The position numbers were made by a program, and so were the translations under genes. A DNA stretch of 10,011 nucleotides from an uncultured bacterium (GTDB taxonomy: Bacteria; Actinomycetota; Thermoleophilia; BMS3ABIN01), in contig CAJVWY010000029.1 in NCBI GenBank assembly GCA_913009925.1, forward strand, positions 1 to 10,011. Reading direction: 5' to 3'. This document shows, one piece after another, positions 6,671-10,011 of the stretch. The notes beneath the pieces were generated by a model that saw nothing but the letters and a program-made list of their open reading frames with translations, was not told the origin of the DNA and made no database searches. The first letter of the stretch is position 1; each line of letters begins with the position of its first letter.

Positions 6671-7740
6671 AATGCGAACTGATGCGCCTGGCCCGCCAGG
6701 TCCTTGTAGCCCGCCTGTTTGGCCGCCAGGTAAATCAGCAGTGCGTCGTTCTTGTTTCCATTGGCGATATCCTCGTTAAGCTTCTGGGTCAGAACCTCCC
6801 TGAACTGGTCCTCCAGGACCCGGGCCGCCTCCTGGTCGGGCGCCGCCGAACCCACGGCTCCTGTCTGGACCGCCGCGAACAGCATCTCGGAGATATCGGC
6901 GCCCGTATAACCTGACGGGTCACCGAGGATCTTGTTTAACATCTCAGTGAACTTCTCAACGAACCAGGTGTAGGGCTGTTTGCCCTTTTCCAGGTTCTTG
7001 GGTGCGTCGGCGCAAGAAGCGGCCTTCACCAGACCGGCCTGGAACTTCCCGATCTCACTGACCAGGTCAGATAACTCCTTCGCGGTGGGCTTCGGCTTAC
7101 CGGTGACATTCATCATCTTCTCCACCAGCGCCACGTATGTTTCGTCCCAGGATTCGTTGCCTTTTTCACCAGGCGCGGAAATACGTATGGCGGTAAAGGG
7201 ACTGACCACGCTGGTGGAAAACCCGGCGGCCTTCTGCTCGTCGCGGGCAACATTGGCCAGGTCGCCCTGGACGAAGGTGCAGGAAACCGTTGTCGCCCAG
7301 AAGCTGCCACTCGCGGGCAAGTCCACCTCAATGCCGGATACGCCCAGGCTGGGTATATCGACCGTGATGTAATCGGTGCCATTTATGGTGATGTTCGACC
7401 CCGTCCCCCCCAGACCACCCATGCCGCTTATGTTTCCCGTGGCGACCCCGATAGAAGGCGCATCGACATTGACATCCGTTGGGTCCAGCGACCACTGTCC
7501 GCCGGTTACGGTGCCGTCCGGCGCCACCTGGACCTCGAAGCTCATGATGCCGGGTCTTGCCACTACGGCCGATATCTGGCCATTGGAGATGGCCCCGGTC
7601 CAGATCCCCTTTCCCCGCCATGTCCCGGGCGGAAACGGGGCAGAGGTCTTGGCGGCGGCGGTCGGCCAGACAGCCACCAGGCAGAGAAGAAAAGCCACCA
7701 GGAATGTCGCCGAGATCTTCTTCATGGTCTTTCCGTTCAT
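6667..7740 (-). CDS. Secreted protein of unknown function, coupled to a lipoprotein gene
   Basis: The product is a 357-residue exported protein I cannot assign. The signal peptide is clear: Lys-Lys at 7-8, hydrophobic core at about 11-25, and probable cleavage after the AAA at 28-30. Residues 38-160 are Gly, Thr, Ser and Val rich with alternating hydrophobics (GTWRGKGIWTG, FEVQVAPDGTVTGGQWSL), suggesting a beta-barrel or sandwich module. Residues 195-357 look helical and charged. Only two Cys occur in the mature protein, Cys154 and Cys243. ATG at 7740 has AAGG about 8 bases upstream. ATG at 7725 (residue 6, MKKISATF) is an alternative that keeps the whole signal peptide. It overlaps the downstream lipoprotein gene by four bases and diverges from the SDR-guaA pair. 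A cell-envelope role is inferred only from the export signals. Confidence 0.82.
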   Translation of the reverse strand: MNGKTMKKISATFLVAFLLCLVAVWPTAAAKTSAPFPPGTWRGKGIWTGAISNGQISAVVARPGIMSFEVQVAPDGTVTGGQWSLDPTDVNVDAPSIGVATGNISGMGGLGGTGSNITINGTDYITVDIPSLGVSGIEVDLPASGSFWATTVSCTFVQGDLANVARDEQKAAGFSTSVVSPFTAIRISAPGEKGNESWDETYVALVEKMMNVTGKPKPTAKELSDLVSEIGKFQAGLVKAASCADAPKNLEKGKQPYTWFVEKFTEMLNKILGDPSGYTGADISEMLFAAVQTGAVGSAAPDQEAARVLEDQFREVLTQKLNEDIANGNKNDALLIYLAAKQAGYKDLAGQAHQFAL

Positions 7741-7748
7741 TCCGTTGC

Positions 7749-7786
7749 CTTGATAACAGTTAGTCTATTCCAAATATGTTATCAAG
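7749..7786. repeat. Inverted repeat of the TTGATAACA box, candidate operator
   Basis: CTTGATAACA at 7749-7758 and TGTTATCAAG at 7777-7786 are perfect 10-base arms around an 18-base spacer, just upstream of the secreted-protein start at 7740. On the minus strand, the right arm also supplies TTGATA, a fair -35 box, but no good -10 follows at the proper distance. It could bind a dimeric regulator or form a hairpin in the leader. No regulator is identified. Confidence 0.5.
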
Positions 7787-7849
7787 TATACGGGAGACGA
7801 AAAGATCCCGGCTGCCCGTACATGTAACGCTTCAGCCACGAACATCTCC

Positions 7850-7879
7850 CTGACATTGATAACATATAGTGTGTAATAT
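7850..7879 (+). promoter_or_regulatory. Possible promoter of the SDR-guaA unit
   Basis: CTGACA (7850-7855) and TAATAT (7874-7879) are separated by 18 bases. A competing reading is TTGATA (7856-7861) with TATAAG (7877-7882) at a short 15-base spacing. Either would start transcription near 7886, with a leader of about 80 bases. Confidence 0.35.
7856..7867 (+). repeat. Third TTGATAACA box
   Basis: TTGATAACATAT at 7856-7867 is identical over 12 bases to the reverse complement of 7774-7785. It lies within the probable promoter of the plus-strand SDR-guaA unit, so the same factor could act on both divergent transcripts. Confidence 0.5.
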
Positions 7880-7882
7880 AAG

Positions 7883-7909
7883 CGTTGATCACCCATATAC
7901 GTTGACCAC
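7883..7909 (+). repeat. Direct repeat CGTTGAYCAC
   Basis: CGTTGATCAC at 7883-7892 and CGTTGACCAC at 7900-7909 match at 9 of 10 bases with starts 17 bases apart, immediately after the predicted promoter. It may be a binding site for a tandem regulator, or chance. Confidence 0.35.
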
Positions 7910-7918
7910 ACCAGCAGA

Positions 7919-7931
7919 CACGGAGTCCGTG
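7919..7931. repeat. 13-base palindrome in the SDR leader
   Basis: CACGGA-G-TCCGTG has perfect 6-base arms around one central base, 35 bases before the chosen SDR start. It is too tight to form an RNA hairpin and would fit a protein-binding half-site pair. Function unknown. Confidence 0.35.
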
Positions 7932-7966
7932 AACTCCTCATGCAGCCCGGAGGCATAAACAAGGGA

Positions 7967-8854
7967 ATGGTATTCATTACCGGCGCCGGCGGTTTCGTCG
8001 GCAAGAACCTGGCGTCCCGGCTGGCATCCGAAGGCTACCGGCTCCGGTGCCTGGTGCGCGATGCCGGTGAGCCGGAGGCTGGCTACCTGCGCGGCCTGGG
8101 AGCGGAACTTGCCGCCGGTGACATCATGAACGCCGACGCCATCGCCGCCGCCGCCAAAGGCTGCGATATCTTTATTCATCTGGTGGGCATCATCTTCGAG
8201 CCCCGCGGAGCCACCTTCGAGCAAATCCATGTCAGGGGCACCATGAACGCCCTGGCCGCCGCCACCGTGACCGGAGCCCATCGCTTCCTGCACATGAGCG
8301 CCCTGGGCGCCGGGCCAGATGCGGAGACGGAATATCTCCGCACCAAATGGGCCGCCGAGGAAGCGGTTCGCGCCAGTGGTCTGGCTTATACCATCTTCCG
8401 CCCATCGCTCATCTACGGCCCCGGCGGCGATTTCATCAACATGCTGCTCAAACAGGTGAGCACCCTGCCGGTGATACCGGTACTGGGCAACGGCCGTTAC
8501 CGCCTGCAGCCCGTCTCCGTCTTCGACATCGCCGCCTGTTTCGCCGGCGCCATGGAGAACCAAAAGGCGGTCAACAGGGAATACGAGGTTTGCGGCCCCG
8601 AGGTCATGGACTTCAACCAGCTTATCGACACCGTCTGTCGCGTCCTGGGTAAAAGGCGGTTCAAGGCCCATATCCCCCTGGCCGTGGTGAAACCCGTGGC
8701 ACGACTCAGCCAGCGCCTGATGTCCCGGCCGCTGCTGACACCGGACCAGTTGAAGATGCTTCTGGCGGAGAGCCTGTGCACCAGTGACACGGTCAGAGAG
8801 GATCTCGGCCTGGAGCCCATGCCTCTCGATGAGGGTTTGAGGTTACTGATATAA
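7967..8854 (+). CDS. NDUFA9-like atypical short-chain dehydrogenase/reductase
   Basis: The product is an NAD(P)-binding Rossmann protein of 295 residues, resembling the complex I NDUFA9-like group and related epimerase-like atypical SDRs. TGAGGFVG at 5-12 is the TGxxGxxG dinucleotide motif directly after the start. HLVG near 71, HMSALGA near 109 and FRPSLIYGPGGDF near 144 follow the family pattern. A Tyr-x3-Lys (YLRTK, 123-127) sits where classical members have their catalytic pair, so catalysis is possible, unlike in NDUFA9 proper. The substrate is unknown. ATG at 7967 is chosen because the first strand of the fold begins there, though GGAGG is 13 bases away. The in-frame ATG at 7940 would add nine residues and also lacks a well-placed site. 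guaA follows after 10 bases, so the two are likely cotranscribed. Confidence 0.88.
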   Translation: MVFITGAGGFVGKNLASRLASEGYRLRCLVRDAGEPEAGYLRGLGAELAAGDIMNADAIAAAAKGCDIFIHLVGIIFEPRGATFEQIHVRGTMNALAAATVTGAHRFLHMSALGAGPDAETEYLRTKWAAEEAVRASGLAYTIFRPSLIYGPGGDFINMLLKQVSTLPVIPVLGNGRYRLQPVSVFDIAACFAGAMENQKAVNREYEVCGPEVMDFNQLIDTVCRVLGKRRFKAHIPLAVVKPVARLSQRLMSRPLLTPDQLKMLLAESLCTSDTVREDLGLEPMPLDEGLRLLI

Positions 8855-8864
8855 TAAATCACCC

Positions 8865-9915
8865 ATGGAAACAGTCTTAGTCCTAGATTTCGGCGCGCAG
8901 TACAGCCAGCTTATCGCCCGGCGGGTTCGTGAATGCCGGGTTTATTCCGAGTTGATCCCCTACGATACCCCGGTCAGCGAGATAGCCGCCCGAAAGCCCA
9001 AGGGGCTGATCCTGTCCGGCGGCCCCGCCAGCGTTTACGCCGACGACGCCCTGTCCATCGACCCCCGGATATTCGAGCTGGGCGTCCCTGTCCTCGGTAT
9101 CTGCTACGGCATGCAGCTGATGACACATACACTGGGCGGCACGGTGGCCAAGACCGGCAACAGCGAGTTCGGCAAGACCGAGCTGCGGCTCTCCAGAGAG
9201 GGCATCCTTTTCGACGACCTGCCGGAACGGCAGATCTGCTGGATGAGCCACCGCGACTCGGTCACCGAGCCACCCGCCGGCTTCGAGTCCACCGGGTCCA
9301 CCGACAGCTCTCCGGTGGCGGTGATGGAAAACCCCGACCGGCGGCTCTTCGGTATCCAGTGCCACCCTGAGGTGGCGCACACCCCCCACGGCACGGATAT
9401 CCTCAAGAATTTTCTGTTCAACGCCTGTGACTGCTCGCCCACCTGGACCGTGGTCTCCATAATCGAGGAATCGGTAGCAGCCATCCGCGAGCAGGTGGGC
9501 GACCACAAGGTGATATGCGGCCTCTCCGGCGGCGTCGATTCCTCGACAGCGGCGCTGCTGGTATACCGGGCTGTCGGCGACAACCTCACCTGCATCTTCG
9601 TGGACCACGGGCTGCTGAGGATGAATGAGGCGGAGCAGGTGATCGACGCCTTCGAGAACCACTTCCGGGTACCGCTGGTCCATGTGCGGGCGCAGGATAA
9701 GTTCCTGAAGCTGCTTTCCGGCGTCACCGAGCCGGAGCAGAAACGGAAGATAATCGGCGAGCAGTTCATCCGTATCTTCGAGGCGGAGGCGCGGCGGCTG
9801 AAAGACACCCGCTTCCTGGTGCAGGGGACCCTCTATTCCGATGTCATCGAAAGCGGTACGCGCGACGCGGCCCGGATCAAGTCGCATCACAATGTGGGCG
9901 GGTTGCCGGTTGACA
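8865..9915 (+). CDS. guaA: GMP synthase (glutamine-hydrolysing), 3' truncated
   Basis: GuaA aminates XMP to GMP using glutamine and ATP, the last step of guanine nucleotide synthesis. Visible here are the class I glutamine amidotransferase domain (about 1-190), with nucleophile Cys80 in GICYGMQ and His167/Glu169 in QCHPEVAHTPHG, and most of the ATP-pyrophosphatase domain, with SGGVDSS at 221-227 and IKSHHNVGGLP at 338-348. The genuine sequence stops after Asp350, about two thirds of the usual length of roughly 510. The next base, A at 9915, could be the first base of the expected Met codon. The frame stays open to a stop at 9948-9950, but those 11 residues (KIGRAWRRERV) come from adapter. The truncation is a library artefact, not a mutation. 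No clear ribosome binding site precedes the ATG, so coupling to the SDR gene ending 10 bases upstream is likely. Confidence 0.97.
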
Positions 9916-9973
9916 AGATCGGAAGAGCGTGGCGTAGGGAAAGAGTGTAGATCTCGGTGGTTTCCGTATCATT
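9916..9973 (+). other. Illumina universal adapter read-through (not genomic)
   Basis: Fifty-eight bases beginning AGATCGGAAGAGC and ending GTATCATT match the reverse complement of the TruSeq universal adapter at 54 positions as I recall it. Mismatches are at 9931, 9933, 9962 and 9963. This is read 2 running past a short insert. Confidence 0.97.
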
Positions 9974-10011
9974 AAAAAAAAAAACACGAGCGGCAGAACC
10001 TCGTGTTATGA
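9974..10011 (+). other. Poly-A run and uncertain tail beyond the adapter (not genomic)
   Basis: Eleven A residues (9974-9984) directly follow the adapter end, as is typical when sequencing passes the end of the library molecule. The last 27 bases contain an 8-base inverted repeat, AACACGAG at 9983-9990 and CTCGTGTT at 10000-10007. They cannot be joined to the guaA locus and are best treated as junk or chimeric sequence. Confidence 0.85.

Noticed and set aside
7757..7785. Sigma-70 promoter for the secreted-protein operon using TTGATA at 7785-7780
   Set aside because: At 17 bases the -10 would be TAACTG, a poor match, and other spacings are abnormal. I left it uncalled.
7889..8671. 260-codon minus-strand frame opposite the SDR gene
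   Set aside because: It is antisense to a gene with a clear Rossmann motif, has no family pattern, and would cover the SDR promoter region.
8883..9890. 335-codon minus-strand frame opposite guaA
   Set aside because: It is antisense to the well-supported GuaA domains, and its composition is typical of reversed codons.
9916..9950. Natural C-terminal truncation or frameshift of GuaA
   Set aside because: The break coincides exactly with AGATCGGAAGAGC, so it is adapter contamination.
1..10011. Synthetic long read with deliberate end markers instead of contamination
   Set aside because: The near 10 kb length would suit it, but the ends are standard library adapters, and the poly-A after the 3' adapter fits short-insert read-through better.

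Overview
This window looks like one complete metagenomic contig of bacterial chromosome, about 60% GC by eye, with untrimmed Illumina library adapter at both ends. Positions 1-36 and 9916-10011 are therefore not genomic; the biological sequence is 37-9915. Coding density is high, four genes appear to use TTG starts, and most genes overlap or sit within about 50 bases of a neighbour. The content is mostly housekeeping: iron uptake, nucleotide and cofactor synthesis, and base excision repair. An uncultured high-GC bacterium fits (Chloroflexota or Actinomycetota are guesses). No rRNA, tRNA or marker allows a firm placement. I see no CRISPR array, insertion sequence, phage gene or defence cassette.

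Layout. (1) 37-2827, minus strand: an iron operon with a DtxR-type regulator whose C-terminus is FeoA/SH3-like, then FeoB three bases later, then the first codons of an unknown third gene cut off by the adapter. A TTAGA-N4-TCTAA palindrome upstream of the regulator overlaps a possible -10 box and suggests autoregulation. (2) 2988-4532, plus strand, divergent from the iron operon: a PHP-family histidinol phosphatase (HisJ type) and an endonuclease III family DNA glycosylase with its Fe-S cluster motif, then a GC-rich hairpin. (3) 4672-6225, plus strand: a small membrane protein with weak resemblance to YdjM-like putative hydrolases, then CobT of cobalamin nucleotide loop assembly. (4) 6230-7740, minus strand, tail to tail with cobT: an exported protein of unknown function translationally coupled (ATGA overlap) to a small lipoprotein. 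(5) 7741-7966: a divergent control region rich in symmetric motifs, including three TTGATAACA boxes. (6) 7967-9915, plus strand: an NDUFA9-like atypical SDR, then GMP synthetase guaA, truncated at codon 350 by the adapter.

The least explained parts are the exported protein/lipoprotein pair, the box-rich region next to it, and the TTGATAA motif, which occurs six times and only between genes. I found no convincing new multi-gene system. The apparent C-terminal residues of GuaA beyond position 350 are adapter-encoded.
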